In this document: positions 32,318 through 41,014 of the stretch, in pieces
Position numbering within the stretch: position 1 is the stretch's first letter
How the letters are laid out: every line of letters begins with the position of its first letter
From: Brevundimonas halotolerans
GTDB taxonomy: Bacteria; Pseudomonadota; Alphaproteobacteria; Caulobacterales; Caulobacteraceae
Reading direction: 5' to 3'
NCBI RefSeq assembly: GCF_003730275.1
Contig: NZ_QTTA01000017.1
Coordinates: forward strand, 124,001 to 188,000
Length of the DNA stretch: 64,000 bases
Position numbers and translations under genes: made by a program
The notes under the pieces: model-generated
Seen by the model: the letters and a program-made list of their open reading frames with translations, nothing else
Database searches by the model: none
What the model was told of the DNA's origin: nothing

Positions 32318-33199
32318 TCAGGGTACGAGGTCGCTCGCCTCCCGCGCCAGGCTGTCGATCAGGCGGGTGATGATGCCTTGGCAGCGCGCCCAGCCCGGGC
32401 CCGGCTGCATAAGCGCCTCATCCAGATATAGCGCCCGGGAAATCTCGATCTGGAGGGCGTGGAAGCCCTCGCCCGGGTGGCCCCAGCGCTCGGTCGTCCA
32501 GCCCCCGGCATAGGGCTGGTTCAGCGCCACCCTGAGCCCTTCGCCGCGCAGGAGGGCCGCCACGCGCCGGGTCATGGCGGTCGCGCAGGCCACGCCGTGG
32601 CGGTCGCCAAGTACGATCTGGGGGAAGGTGGCGACCGGGCGTTTGGCTGGCGGGCTGGCGCGCGGCCCGGGCATGGAGTGCCAGTCGATCAGAACGGCTA
32701 CACCGTGCCGGGCGCGGGTCTGCTCCATCAGGGTGTCCAGCGTCGCGTGATAAGGACCATGGGCTTCCTTGATGCGGCCGGTGACCTCGGCGAGGCTGAT
32801 GCGATCGCGGTAGAGGGGGCGCCCGTCGCCGGTCAAGCGCGGCACCACGCCATAGCCCGATTGGGCCCGTGGCCCGCCCTCCGATCCTGTCGGCAGGTCG
32901 TCGATGAGGGTGGGATCGAGGTCGGTCGGGGCCCGGTTCAGGTCGAGCCAGGCCCGGCCATGGGTCGCCAGCAGCAGCGGGATGCCGTGCCCGGGCGCGC
33001 CCTCGATCAGGCGGTCGACCAGGGCATCCTCGGCGCTGCGCAGCGACAGCTCGGACAGGTCCGGGTCAAAGCCCGCCGACTTCGGGTAGAGGCGGCCCGA
33101 GTGCGGCGAGGCGAACACCAGCGGGCTGGTGGCCTCCCCGACAGGGGACAGCAGGCGAAACGGGGCCTGGGCCTGCAGATCCCCGTCTTCACCCGACAT
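32318..33199 (-). CDS. N-formylglutamate amidohydrolase-family protein
   Basis: 293 residues of the FGase family (HutG-type, PF05013), which hydrolyses N-formylglutamate to formate and glutamate in some histidine degradation routes. Recognisable are SPLVFASPHSGRLYP near the N-terminus (zinc His region), HGRAWLDLNRAPTDLDP, AVLIDWHSMPG, VLGDRHGVACA and HALQIEISRALYLDE. No other hut gene is present, so the natural substrate may differ. GGGAGGG lies just before ATG 33197-33199. It is divergent from cpdR with about 140 bp between, an arrangement I recall from Caulobacter. Confidence 0.88.
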   Translation of the reverse strand: MSGEDGDLQAQAPFRLLSPVGEATSPLVFASPHSGRLYPKSAGFDPDLSELSLRSAEDALVDRLIEGAPGHGIPLLLATHGRAWLDLNRAPTDLDPTLIDDLPTGSEGGPRAQSGYGVVPRLTGDGRPLYRDRISLAEVTGRIKEAHGPYHATLDTLMEQTRARHGVAVLIDWHSMPGPRASPPAKRPVATFPQIVLGDRHGVACATAMTRRVAALLRGEGLRVALNQPYAGGWTTERWGHPGEGFHALQIEISRALYLDEALMQPGPGWARCQGIITRLIDSLAREASDLVP

Positions 33200-33340
33200 A
33201 CGCCCTCCCCTTTGGCCCGCCCGTCGAATCCCTGTGGACACGGATCACTGATTTTCATGGCCGGTTTACGCTTGTCGCCTTAACCTTTTCCACAAGTGAG
33301 TAAAACGGCCGTTCGGGCTGACGGCTTTGGGGACCAATCG

Positions 33341-33697
33341 ATGGCACGCATTCTTCTGGCAGAAGACGATGGATCACTGCGGGGCTTTCTGACCCGGGCG
33401 CTGGAGCGGGCCGGTCACGAGGTCGTCGACTGCGAGAATGGCGATGACGCCATCGATGCGCTTGAGGACGGCCCCTATGACCTGCTGCTGACCGATATCG
33501 TCATGCCGGGTGCCGACGGCATCGAGGTGGCCCGCGTGGCCGCCGCCCGCCAGCCGGGCCTGCGCATCATGTTCATCACCGGCTTTGCCGCCGTGGCTCT
33601 GACCGCCGCCCAGAGCACCCCCCAGGCCAAGGTGTTGGCCAAGCCTGTGCACCTGCGCGACCTGGTCGGCGAAGTCGAGAAGATGATCGCCGCCTGA
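33341..33697 (+). CDS. cpdR: CpdR-like single-domain response regulator
   Basis: 118 residues with only a receiver domain. Acidic pocket residues are E8, D9 and D10 (LLAEDDGS); the phosphoacceptor is D52 in LLLTDIVMPG; the switch Thr lies in MFITGFAA, and Lys in VLAKPVHLRDL. The sequence is very close to Caulobacter CpdR, which when unphosphorylated brings ClpXP substrates to the cell pole and starts degradation of cell-cycle factors; the CckA-ChpT relay phosphorylates it. ATG 33341 is the natural start. The upstream TTAACCTTTTCC (33280-33291) may be a promoter element. Confidence 0.92.
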   Translation: MARILLAEDDGSLRGFLTRALERAGHEVVDCENGDDAIDALEDGPYDLLLTDIVMPGADGIEVARVAAARQPGLRIMFITGFAAVALTAAQSTPQAKVLAKPVHLRDLVGEVEKMIAA

Positions 33698-33796
33698 TAA
33701 GCGTTCTGACAAGGCCGTGAGGGGCTTGCAGTCTCGCGCGGAGACGGGTTATACCCCGCGCCTTCCCGGACCGGCACCTGCCGGCCCCGCCCCGGC

Positions 33797-33871
33797 GGAC
33801 GCGTAGCTCAGCGGGAGAGCACCTCGTTGACATCGAGGGGGTCACAGGTTCAATCCCTGTCGCGTCCACCA
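33797..33871 (+). tRNA. tRNA-Val (GAC anticodon)
   Basis: Acceptor GGACGCG pairs with CGCGTCC, the D-arm is GCTCAGCGGGAGAGC, the anticodon loop TTGACAT gives GAC, and the T-loop is TTCAATC. CCA is encoded at 33869-33871. It reads GUC and GUU codons. Confidence 0.96.
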
Positions 33872-33898
33872 TTCCTTTCCAGACAATGCGCAATCACA

Positions 33899-33926
33899 AA
33901 ACCCGCCCGGGTGACCGAGCGGGTTT
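33899..33926 (-). terminator. hairpin terminator for the cydABX operon
   Basis: AAACCCGC at 33899-33906 pairs with GCGGGTTT at 33919-33926. On the minus strand it is followed by TTTTGTG, right after the cydX stop. It can also close the tRNA-Val transcript on the plus strand. Confidence 0.75.
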
Positions 33927-33938
33927 ATATCGTGGGGG

Positions 33939-34070
33939 TCACTCCTCCGGGTCGGGCACGGACTCGCCGGTGTCGCCTTCGTCGAACAGGCGGAACTCGT
34001 GCCAGAGGCCGTTGAGGATGCCGAACGCGACGGCGAGGCCGAGGCCGAGGATCCAGGCGAAATACCACAT
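33939..34070 (-). CDS. cydX: cytochrome bd small subunit CydX
   Basis: 43 residues: a single membrane segment beginning MWYFAWILGLGLAVAFGIL, then a short acidic tail. The MWYFAWILG start is the diagnostic CydX (YbgT) pattern. It binds CydA and stabilises the haem b/d centre of the oxidase. It lies 17 bp after cydB and ends the operon before a hairpin terminator. Very small genes like this are often missed; the ATG at 34068-34070 is clear. Confidence 0.93.
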   Translation of the reverse strand: MWYFAWILGLGLAVAFGILNGLWHEFRLFDEGDTGESVPDPEE

Positions 34071-34087
34071 GGCGCAGCTCTTTCCGG

Positions 34088-35236
34088 TCAGTAGAGGTCG
34101 GGGTTGGTCTTGAGCGCGGCGGTGGTCGAACGACCCCACAGCACCTTGTAGACCCAGGCAGTGTAAATCAGGATCAGCGGCAGGAAGACCACCGTCACCC
34201 CCAGCATGATGAACAGCGTCAGATGGCTGGACGAGGCATTCCAGACCGTCAGGCTGGAGCCCGGATCAATCGAGCTGGGCAGGATGAAGGGGAACATCGA
34301 CAGGCCAACGGTCGAGATGATGCCGACTGTCGCCGCCGAGGAGCCGATGAAGGCCACGGGCTCGGACTTGCGCCACAGGCCCAGCAAGGCCGCGGCGGTG
34401 CCGAGGAAGCCCAGCGCCGGGGCGATCAGCATCCACGGGTAGGTCGCATAGTTGTCCATCCATGCCCCGCCGGCGGCCTCGACCGTCGAGCGCAGGGGGT
34501 TGGAGAAGCCGTTGGGGTCAACCTCGCTGACGATGCGGAAGCCGAGGTCACCGAACGCCACCCAGGCACCGCCCGCCGCGAACAGCACGAGGCTGAGCAG
34601 GCCCGCGACGGTGCCGATGGCAAAGGCGCGTTTCTGCACCGGACCGCGCTCGGCCTTGAGCCCCAGCCAGGTGGCGCCGTGCAGGACCAGCATGGTGACC
34701 GACAGCAGGCCGCACAGCAGGGCGAACGGGGTGAACAGGCCCAGCAGGGCGCCCTCATAGAAGGAGCGCAGGTCACTATCGAGCCGGAAGGGGGCGCCGA
34801 TCAACACATTGCCGACGGCGACACCGAACACCAGGGCAGGCACAAAGCCGCCGATGAACAGGCACCAGTCCCAGAAGCTGCGCCATTTGGGCGAGGGCCG
34901 CTTGGACCGGTATTTGAAGGCCACGGGTCTGAGGATCAGGGCGGACAGCACCAGGAACATGGCGAGGTAAAAGCCCGAGAAGCTGACCGCATAGACGAAC
35001 GGCCAGGCGGCGAAGATGGCCCCCCCGCCGAGGATGAACCACACCTGGTTGCCCTCCCAGGTGGCGCCGATGGTGTTGATCACCATACGGCGTTCCTCGT
35101 CGGTCCTGGCGACGAACGGCAGCAGGGCGCCGACGCCGAGGTCAAAGCCATCGGTCAGGGCAAAGGCGATCAGCAGCACGCCCAGCAGGCCCCACCAGAT
35201 GACACGGAGGGTGGCGAAATCGAGAGGCAGTTCCAT
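34088..35236 (-). CDS. cydB: cytochrome bd ubiquinol oxidase subunit II
   Basis: 382 residues with about nine membrane segments. The family start pattern LRVIWWGLLGVLLIAFALTDGFDLGVG is obvious, followed by INTIGATWEGNQVWFILGGGAIFAAWP and later NYATYPWMLIAP. Subunit II completes the haem-bearing dimer with CydA in the inner membrane. ATG 35234-35236 (MELPLDF) fits the family. It lies 23 bp after cydA and 17 bp before cydX. Confidence 0.97.
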   Translation of the reverse strand: MELPLDFATLRVIWWGLLGVLLIAFALTDGFDLGVGALLPFVARTDEERRMVINTIGATWEGNQVWFILGGGAIFAAWPFVYAVSFSGFYLAMFLVLSALILRPVAFKYRSKRPSPKWRSFWDWCLFIGGFVPALVFGVAVGNVLIGAPFRLDSDLRSFYEGALLGLFTPFALLCGLLSVTMLVLHGATWLGLKAERGPVQKRAFAIGTVAGLLSLVLFAAGGAWVAFGDLGFRIVSEVDPNGFSNPLRSTVEAAGGAWMDNYATYPWMLIAPALGFLGTAAALLGLWRKSEPVAFIGSSAATVGIISTVGLSMFPFILPSSIDPGSSLTVWNASSSHLTLFIMLGVTVVFLPLILIYTAWVYKVLWGRSTTAALKTNPDLY

Positions 35237-35259
35237 GACGGATCTCCGGGTCTGTCGGG

Positions 35260-36837
35260 TCAGGCGGTGGCGGGTTCGGTCTCGCCTGAGGGCGATCCCG
35301 GTTCGGAGTCTGAATCGCCATGTCCGGCGAAGGGCCCCTTCTTGATGGTGCGCAGGATCAGGCCGACCTCGACCACGGCCAGCGCGCCATACAGGACGGT
35401 GAAGCCGATGATGGTGCCCCACAGCTGCGGCACGGTCAGGCTGGAGGCGCCGAGGAAGGTCGGCAGGACCCCTTCGACGGCCCAGGGCTGACGACCGACC
35501 TCGGCCACGATCCAGCCCAGTTCGGCCGCGATCCACGGCAGGGGAATGGCCAGCACCGCGAGGCGCAGGAACCACTTCGTCTCATGCTTGCGCAGGGTGC
35601 ACAGGATGAAGGCCGTGGCGAACAGACCGATCATCAAAAAGCCGATGCCCGCCATGATGCGGAACGACCAGAACATGACCGGGACATTGGGCACCGTCGC
35701 CCAGGCGGCGGCACGGACCTGTTCGGGGGTGGCCTCACGCGGGTCGCCCACGAAGCGGCGCAGCATCAGACCATAGCCCAGGTCGTTGCGGCGCAGTTCG
35801 AAGTCGCCGCGGGCCGTGACGTCCTCCGGATCAGCCTTGATCCGCTCGAGCGCGTCATAGGCCAGCATGCCGGATTCGATCCGGGTCTCGGCCACGGCGA
35901 CGAGGGGCAGGATGCCCTCGACCTGGCCGTCCAGACTGCGGGTCGAGATCAGGCCCAGAACATACGGGATCTTGATCTCATAGTCGGTGCGGTGGTCGAC
36001 CATGTTCGGCAGGCCGACGGCGGTCAGGCCGGCGGGGGCGGGCTCGGTCTCCCACATGGCCTCGATAGCGGCCAGCTTCATTTTCTGGTTGTCGGTCAGG
36101 GCATAGCCGCTCTCGTCACCCAGCACGACGACCGACAGGGAGGAGGCCAGGCCGAAGGCGGCGGCCACGGTCATCGACCGCTTGGCAAAGCCCTTGTGGC
36201 GGCCCTTGAGCAGATAAAAGGCGGAGATGCCCAGGACGAAGACGGCGGCGATGACATACCCGGCCGAAACGGTGTGCACGAACTTGGCCTGGGCCACCGG
36301 GTTGAACAGCACGGCCATGAAGTCCGTGACCTCCATCCGCATGGTGTCCGGGTTGAAGGTCGAGCCGACCGGGTTCTGCATCCAGCCGTTGGCGATCAGG
36401 ATCCACAGGGCCGACAGATTGGTGCCCAACGCCACGAGGAAGGTGACGAACAGGTGGGTCACAGGCTTCAGCTTGTCCCAGCCAAAGAACATCAGCCCGA
36501 CGAAGGTGGCCTCGAGGAAGAAGGCCATCAAACCCTCGATCGCCAGAGGGGCCCCAAAGATGTCGCCGACGTAGTGGCTGTAATAGCTCCAGTTCATACC
36601 GAACTGGAATTCCATGGTCAGGCCGGTGGCGACCCCCAGCACGAAGTTGATGCCGAACAGCGTGCCCCAGAATTTGGTGATGGTCCGCCAGATGGGGCGG
36701 CGGGTCATCACATAGATCGACTCCATGATGACCAGCATGAAGGCGAGGCCCAGCGTGAGGGGCACGAACAGGAAGTGGTAGAGGGCCGTCAGCGCGAACT
36801 GAAGGCGGGACAGGTCAACGACCGCCAGATCGATCAT
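35260..36837 (-). CDS. cydA: cytochrome bd ubiquinol oxidase subunit I
   Basis: Quinol oxidase subunit carrying haems b558, b595 and d; reduces O2 to water with high affinity and no proton pumping. 525 residues. The proximal His lies in ALYHFLFVPLTLG (about residue 19). GMNWSYYSHYVGDIFGAPLAIEGLMAFFLEATF holds conserved acidic residues, and the Q-loop is present (residues about 250-340). The C-terminus has a charged tail. First gene of a minus-strand operon cydABX whose promoter region contains a perfect FNR box. Confidence 0.97.
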   Translation of the reverse strand: MIDLAVVDLSRLQFALTALYHFLFVPLTLGLAFMLVIMESIYVMTRRPIWRTITKFWGTLFGINFVLGVATGLTMEFQFGMNWSYYSHYVGDIFGAPLAIEGLMAFFLEATFVGLMFFGWDKLKPVTHLFVTFLVALGTNLSALWILIANGWMQNPVGSTFNPDTMRMEVTDFMAVLFNPVAQAKFVHTVSAGYVIAAVFVLGISAFYLLKGRHKGFAKRSMTVAAAFGLASSLSVVVLGDESGYALTDNQKMKLAAIEAMWETEPAPAGLTAVGLPNMVDHRTDYEIKIPYVLGLISTRSLDGQVEGILPLVAVAETRIESGMLAYDALERIKADPEDVTARGDFELRRNDLGYGLMLRRFVGDPREATPEQVRAAAWATVPNVPVMFWSFRIMAGIGFLMIGLFATAFILCTLRKHETKWFLRLAVLAIPLPWIAAELGWIVAEVGRQPWAVEGVLPTFLGASSLTVPQLWGTIIGFTVLYGALAVVEVGLILRTIKKGPFAGHGDSDSEPGSPSGETEPATA

Positions 36838-36913
36838 GGAACCGAACACTCCCTTGGTCATGGCCGGATTGGCCGGATGTGATGCCGCCCTAAACCATGG
36901 GGCGAGTCGCGCC

Positions 36914-36927
36914 TTGATCTGGATCAA
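36914..36927. promoter_or_regulatory. perfect FNR-type operator between cydA and cydD
   Basis: TTGATCTGGATCAA is exactly the TTGAT-N4-ATCAA consensus for FNR/FnrL/Anr proteins. Its centre lies 83 bp from the cydA start and 42 bp from the cydD start in the 125-bp divergent region, so one site could serve both operons. The regulator is plausibly the FNR-type gene at 40187-40924. Confidence 0.88.
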
Positions 36928-36962
36928 GGGCTCGACGGATCGAAAACCCGTATAAGGCCCGG

Positions 36963-38567
36963 GTGACCGCCGTGCCCCCCTCCCCCCTGACCCTGCGACA
37001 CTGGTTGCGCGAAGCCGGCCGCCCGCAGAGGCGGGGCCTGGGTCTCGCGGCCCTGATGACCACCGCTGATGTGCTGCCGGCCACAGGGTTCGCGGCGGGA
37101 CTGGCCCTGACCCTGACGGCGTGGCCGAACCGGTCGGGCGCGATCGTGACCGGAATTCTGCTGATGACAGCGGCGTTTGTGGTGCGTGGCCTGGTGTCGC
37201 AGCGGGCGGCCGACGTCGGCGCGCGGGCGGCTGCGGGGATCAAGGGGCAGGTGCGTCGCGGTGTCGTGGCCGACCTGTTCGCGGGGCTACGTCCCTCCGG
37301 AGGTGGGCTGATCGCTGCGGTCGAGGGTGTGGACCGGCTGGAGGGCCACTATGCCCGGTTCGAGCCCGCGCGAATGGCAGCGGTCGCCGCCCCGGTGCTG
37401 GTGCTGATCGCCATTGCTACGGCCAGTCCGGTGTCGGCGTTGATTCTGGCCCTGACCCTGATCCCCTTTGGCCTGAGCCTGTGGCTCGCGGGCACGGCGG
37501 CGGCGGCCGAAAGTCGCAACCAGTTTCAGGCGCTGGAGCGGTTGTCAGGACTGTTTCTGGATCGCATCCGGGCCCTGCCGGCCGTTGCGGCCTTTCAGGC
37601 CTCGGACACGGTGGCATCGGAGGTTGAACGCGCGTCAGACGCCCTGGCCAAACGCACGGCCCGGGTGTTGAGGATCGCCTTCCTGTCCTCGGGCATACTG
37701 GAGTTTTTCTCGGCGCTCGCGGTGGCGCTGGTCGCCGTCTATTGCGGCTTTCAGCTGCTGGGCCTGATGCCGGTACCGATCCCCGAACCACTGGATCTGG
37801 GCCGGGCCGTGTTCGCCCTGGTGCTGGCACCCGAAGTCTATGCGCCGCTGCGCCGGATGGCCGCCGCCTATCACGACCGGCAGGCTGCCGAGGCCGTGGT
37901 GCCGACCCTGGAACGCCGTGACGCCCCGACCCTCCTGCCCGCGCCGCGTCTCGGCAAGAGCCCGACCGTGAGCTTTCGGGGTGTCGACATTGCCTATGGC
38001 GACGCGCCGCCTGTCGTCTCCGGGTTCGATCTGAAAATTCGCCCCGGTCAGGTCATCGCCCTGACGGGCGCCAGCGGTACGGGCAAGAGCAGCCTGCTGC
38101 ACCTGTTCCTCGGCCTGTCGCCGCTGTCGGCAGGCGAGGTCGAGGTCGATGGCCATCCCCTGTCGCGACACGGGGACTGGTGCGGACAGATCGGCTGGAT
38201 GGGACAGTCCACCGTGGTCGTGCCGGGCACCCTGGCCGACAACATCGCCCTGTCGCAGCCGGACGCCTCGCGCGACCTGATCCGCGCGACCGCAGAACAG
38301 GCAGGCCTGACGCTGGACCTCGATCGCCGGATCGACGAACGCGGCGGGGGTCTGTCGGGCGGCGAGCGGCGCAGGCTGGCGCTGGCGCGCGCCATGCTGA
38401 AACAGGCCCCCCTGCTGTTACTGGATGAGCCGACCGCCCATCTGGATGCCGATGCCGAAGCGGCGCTGATCCCGGCGCTGGCTGCCGCCATCAAGGGGCG
38501 GACCTGTCTGATCGCCACCCACTCCCGCGCCGTGATGGCGCTGGCCGACCGGGTGGTGGCGCTGTGA
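36963..38567 (+). CDS. cydD: ABC transporter CydD (heterodimer half)
   Basis: 534 residues: an N-terminal membrane domain of six passes and a C-terminal ATPase domain. Walker A is GASGTGKSS, the signature LSGGERRRLALARAM, and Walker B LLLLDEPTAHLD. CydDC exports glutathione or cysteine and haem-related compounds and is needed for assembly of cytochrome bd. GTG 36963 is the start; no better ATG lies nearby. The gene is divergent from cydA and overlaps cydC by GTGA. Confidence 0.94.
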   Translation: MTAVPPSPLTLRHWLREAGRPQRRGLGLAALMTTADVLPATGFAAGLALTLTAWPNRSGAIVTGILLMTAAFVVRGLVSQRAADVGARAAAGIKGQVRRGVVADLFAGLRPSGGGLIAAVEGVDRLEGHYARFEPARMAAVAAPVLVLIAIATASPVSALILALTLIPFGLSLWLAGTAAAAESRNQFQALERLSGLFLDRIRALPAVAAFQASDTVASEVERASDALAKRTARVLRIAFLSSGILEFFSALAVALVAVYCGFQLLGLMPVPIPEPLDLGRAVFALVLAPEVYAPLRRMAAAYHDRQAAEAVVPTLERRDAPTLLPAPRLGKSPTVSFRGVDIAYGDAPPVVSGFDLKIRPGQVIALTGASGTGKSSLLHLFLGLSPLSAGEVEVDGHPLSRHGDWCGQIGWMGQSTVVVPGTLADNIALSQPDASRDLIRATAEQAGLTLDLDRRIDERGGGLSGGERRRLALARAMLKQAPLLLLDEPTAHLDADAEAALIPALAAAIKGRTCLIATHSRAVMALADRVVAL

Positions 38568-40252
38568 GCCGGTCCCTGTCTCCTCTTGAGCAGTTGATCC
38601 GGGCCGAGGTGCGGGCGCAGCGTCCGCGCCTGATGGTTGCGACGATCGCGGCCATCGGCGTGACCTGCGGGGCGGCGCTGCTGCTGGGCCTGTCCGGCTG
38701 GTTTATCACAGCAGCGGCGCTGGCCGGACTGGCCGGACCGGCGGTCGCCCATGCCTTCAACTATATGATCCCCAGCGCCTTGATCCGGCTGCTGGCGATT
38801 GTGCGGACCGGCTCGCGCTACGTCGAACGGGTCGCAGGGCACGAGGCTGCCCTGCAGGGACTGGGGCGGCTCAGACCGCGCCTCTATGCCCGGCTGGCCG
38901 AGGGTCGGGGGGCCGTGAAGACGCTGGCGGCAGGTGAGGCCTCATCGCGGCTGATCGAAGATGTGGACGCCATTCAGACGCGGTTTATCCGCCTGTCGGC
39001 GCCCTGGGCGCTGGGCGCAGGACTGCTGGTCTCGGCCGGGATGGCGGCACTGGCCCATGTCGCTTCGGCAGTCGCGCTTGTCGTCGGTGCGGCCGTGCTG
39101 GTGCTGGGCAGCCGCTGGATCTCCGAGCGGTGGGTACGGCCCGCAGCGGGGGACCGACAGGCCGCACAGGGGCAGTTGAAGGCCCGGCTAGCTGAGCTGG
39201 AGGCCGCGACGCCCGAGCTGAAGGCCTGGTCTCTGGAAGGCTGGGCCACCGCTGAGGTCGCCCGGGTGGCCGATGCGGCAGACGCTGCCGCTGTGACGCT
39301 GGCCCGGCGGGCTGGCTCCCTGATGAGCTGGGCGGGCGCGGTGACGGGATTGACGCTGGCCGGGGTCGTGGGTCTGCCCCTGATCCTGTCGCCGGTGCCG
39401 CCCGCAACGCCCCTGATGGCCGTGGCGGCGCTGGCGACTGCGGCGGGTATGGAAGCGGCGCTGGCCCTGGTGGTCGCCCTGCGCGATGCCGGAGCCGCCC
39501 GCGCGGCTAGCGCGCGTCTGGAGCCCCTGATGGGTGAGGTCGAGGCGGCCCGCATGCAGACCCCCGCCGGGACCGCGCTGGGCCTGTTTCCGGATCGACC
39601 GGAGATTCCGGGCGGGGCCCGGGTGCGGCTGAGTGGTCCGTCGGGGATCGGAAAGACCACCCTGATCGAGCAGCTGATGGGGCTGAGGGTCGATGTGGAG
39701 GGCCGCATGTCGGCCGGCGGGCTGGACCCCGCCCGGAGCGATGTCGATGTCAGGGGCCTGTTCGCCTATGCGGCGCAGGAGGTGTCACTGCTGGACGGGA
39801 CGGTGGCCCAAAACCTGAGGCTGGCCGACCCGAAGGCGCCCGAGGCCCGACTGTGGGAGGTTCTGGAAGAGGCGGCGCTGGCCGAGCGGGTCGCCACCGC
39901 GCCCAAGGGGCTGAACATGCCGATCGGGCCGGGCGGGGCGTTTCTGTCCGGGGGTGAGCGGCGGCGGCTGACGCTGGCGCGGGCGTATCTGCGGACGGCG
40001 CCGTGGCTGGTGCTGGATGAACCGACCGAAGGGCTGGATGCGCGAACCGAACAGAAGGTCCTGCACCGGTTGAGAGCCCGACTGGACCGCACGGGTCAAG
40101 GATTGGTGATGATCAGTCATCGCCCGGCCGGTGTGGCCCTGTGCGATGTGGTCCTTGAGGTTGACGGTGGGGCTGAAGCCGCGGCGTCAGCTCTCCCCGT
40201 CTGCGAGCTGGGTCAGACGTTCCGGTCGCAAGATGCGCAGCTCGGAGACTGA
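38564..40252 (+). CDS. cydC: ABC transporter CydC (heterodimer half)
   Basis: 562 residues with the same membrane-ATPase layout as CydD. Walker A is GPSGIGKTT, Q-loop AYAAQEVSLLDGTVAQNL, signature LSGGERRRLTLARAYL and Walker B WLVLDEPTEGLDAR. It forms the CydDC exporter with CydD, and its start overlaps the cydD stop (38564-38567). The last 66 bp are antisense to the end of the FNR-like gene. The final 20 codons, which lie in this overlap, are not typical of CydC and may be an extension. Confidence 0.93.
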   Translation: MSRSLSPLEQLIRAEVRAQRPRLMVATIAAIGVTCGAALLLGLSGWFITAAALAGLAGPAVAHAFNYMIPSALIRLLAIVRTGSRYVERVAGHEAALQGLGRLRPRLYARLAEGRGAVKTLAAGEASSRLIEDVDAIQTRFIRLSAPWALGAGLLVSAGMAALAHVASAVALVVGAAVLVLGSRWISERWVRPAAGDRQAAQGQLKARLAELEAATPELKAWSLEGWATAEVARVADAADAAAVTLARRAGSLMSWAGAVTGLTLAGVVGLPLILSPVPPATPLMAVAALATAAGMEAALALVVALRDAGAARAASARLEPLMGEVEAARMQTPAGTALGLFPDRPEIPGGARVRLSGPSGIGKTTLIEQLMGLRVDVEGRMSAGGLDPARSDVDVRGLFAYAAQEVSLLDGTVAQNLRLADPKAPEARLWEVLEEAALAERVATAPKGLNMPIGPGGAFLSGGERRRLTLARAYLRTAPWLVLDEPTEGLDARTEQKVLHRLRARLDRTGQGLVMISHRPAGVALCDVVLEVDGGAEAAASALPVCELGQTFRSQDAQLGD

Positions 40253-40924
40253 CACCAGCTGCACGATGCCGGCGGTCTTGAAGCGCCCCAGGACGCGGCT
40301 GACGGTCTCGATGGTCAGGCCCAGATAGTCGGCGATTTCGGTGCGGCTCATGGGCAGGCGCAACTGACCCTCGGCGTGCGGACGCATGGGATCCCGGTCT
40401 GCGAGATTGAGCAGGAAGGAGGCCAGTTTTTCTTCGGCCGTCTTGCGACCCAGCAGCAGGATCTGGGCCCGGGCCTCGGTCAGTTCATGGCCCGCGCGCT
40501 CCAGCAGGACCGCCTCCAGCTTCGGGGACTGACGAACCAGGGTGCGATAGTCCCCGATGGCGAACCGGCAGGCCGTCACCAGCTCGATGGCCTCGACCGA
40601 ACCGGCATGGCGCGCGGCGGCCTCCAGCCCGACAAAGTCACCCGCGAACAGGAAGCCGGTGATCTGACGCCGCCCATCGGCCATGAGGGTTTGCACCCTG
40701 GCCGTGCCCGAGGTGATGTTGAACAGATAGTCGGCGCGCTCGCCCTGACGGGTCAGGGCCTGTCCCGCCGCGAATCGGACCGGTTCGGCCAGGGCTGACA
40801 GGCGCGCCAGATCCTCGCCCTCCAGACTGGCGCAGACGCTGAAGGCTCGCGCGCCGCACGCGCCGCAGTCGGCAGCCAGCGGGCGGCTGGGACAGACGGG
40901 CGGCTTCAATCGGACCTGGAGCAT
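40187..40924 (-). CDS. fnr: FNR/FnrN-type oxygen-sensing transcription regulator
   Basis: 245 residues. The N-terminal cysteine cluster is C20, C23 and C31 (CGACGARAFSVC), and a fourth, C119, sits in the cyclic-nucleotide-fold domain (LVTACRFAIGDY), as for the [4Fe-4S] ligands of FNR; the C-x2-C-x7-C spacing matches alphaproteobacterial FnrN. The helix-turn-helix is SRTEIADYLGLTIETVSRVLGRF; its Glu, Ser and Arg (ETVSR) recognise TTGAT. ATG 40922-40924 is chosen; the frame stays open far upstream but that is antisense to mutA. Opposes cydC with a 66-bp overlap. Likely regulator of cydABX/cydDC. Confidence 0.9.
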   Translation of the reverse strand: MLQVRLKPPVCPSRPLAADCGACGARAFSVCASLEGEDLARLSALAEPVRFAAGQALTRQGERADYLFNITSGTARVQTLMADGRRQITGFLFAGDFVGLEAAARHAGSVEAIELVTACRFAIGDYRTLVRQSPKLEAVLLERAGHELTEARAQILLLGRKTAEEKLASFLLNLADRDPMRPHAEGQLRLPMSRTEIADYLGLTIETVSRVLGRFKTAGIVQLVSVSELRILRPERLTQLADGES

Positions 40925-41014
40925 GCAACGTTCCGGTGGGAGGAACCCCTGTGATAGGCCCTGGCAGGCACCGATACAATTGCGACGCGCCGCCGCCTCG
41001 GCCATAGAAGCCCC

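Noticed and set aside
33250..33340. CtrA binding box upstream of cpdR
   Set aside because: Only one TTAA half is present; the TTAA-N7-TTAA spacing is not met.
40925..41014. Cobalamin riboswitch before mutA or cobT
   Set aside because: No B12-box-like sequence or characteristic hairpin series was seen before either gene; the mutA gap is only 90 bp.
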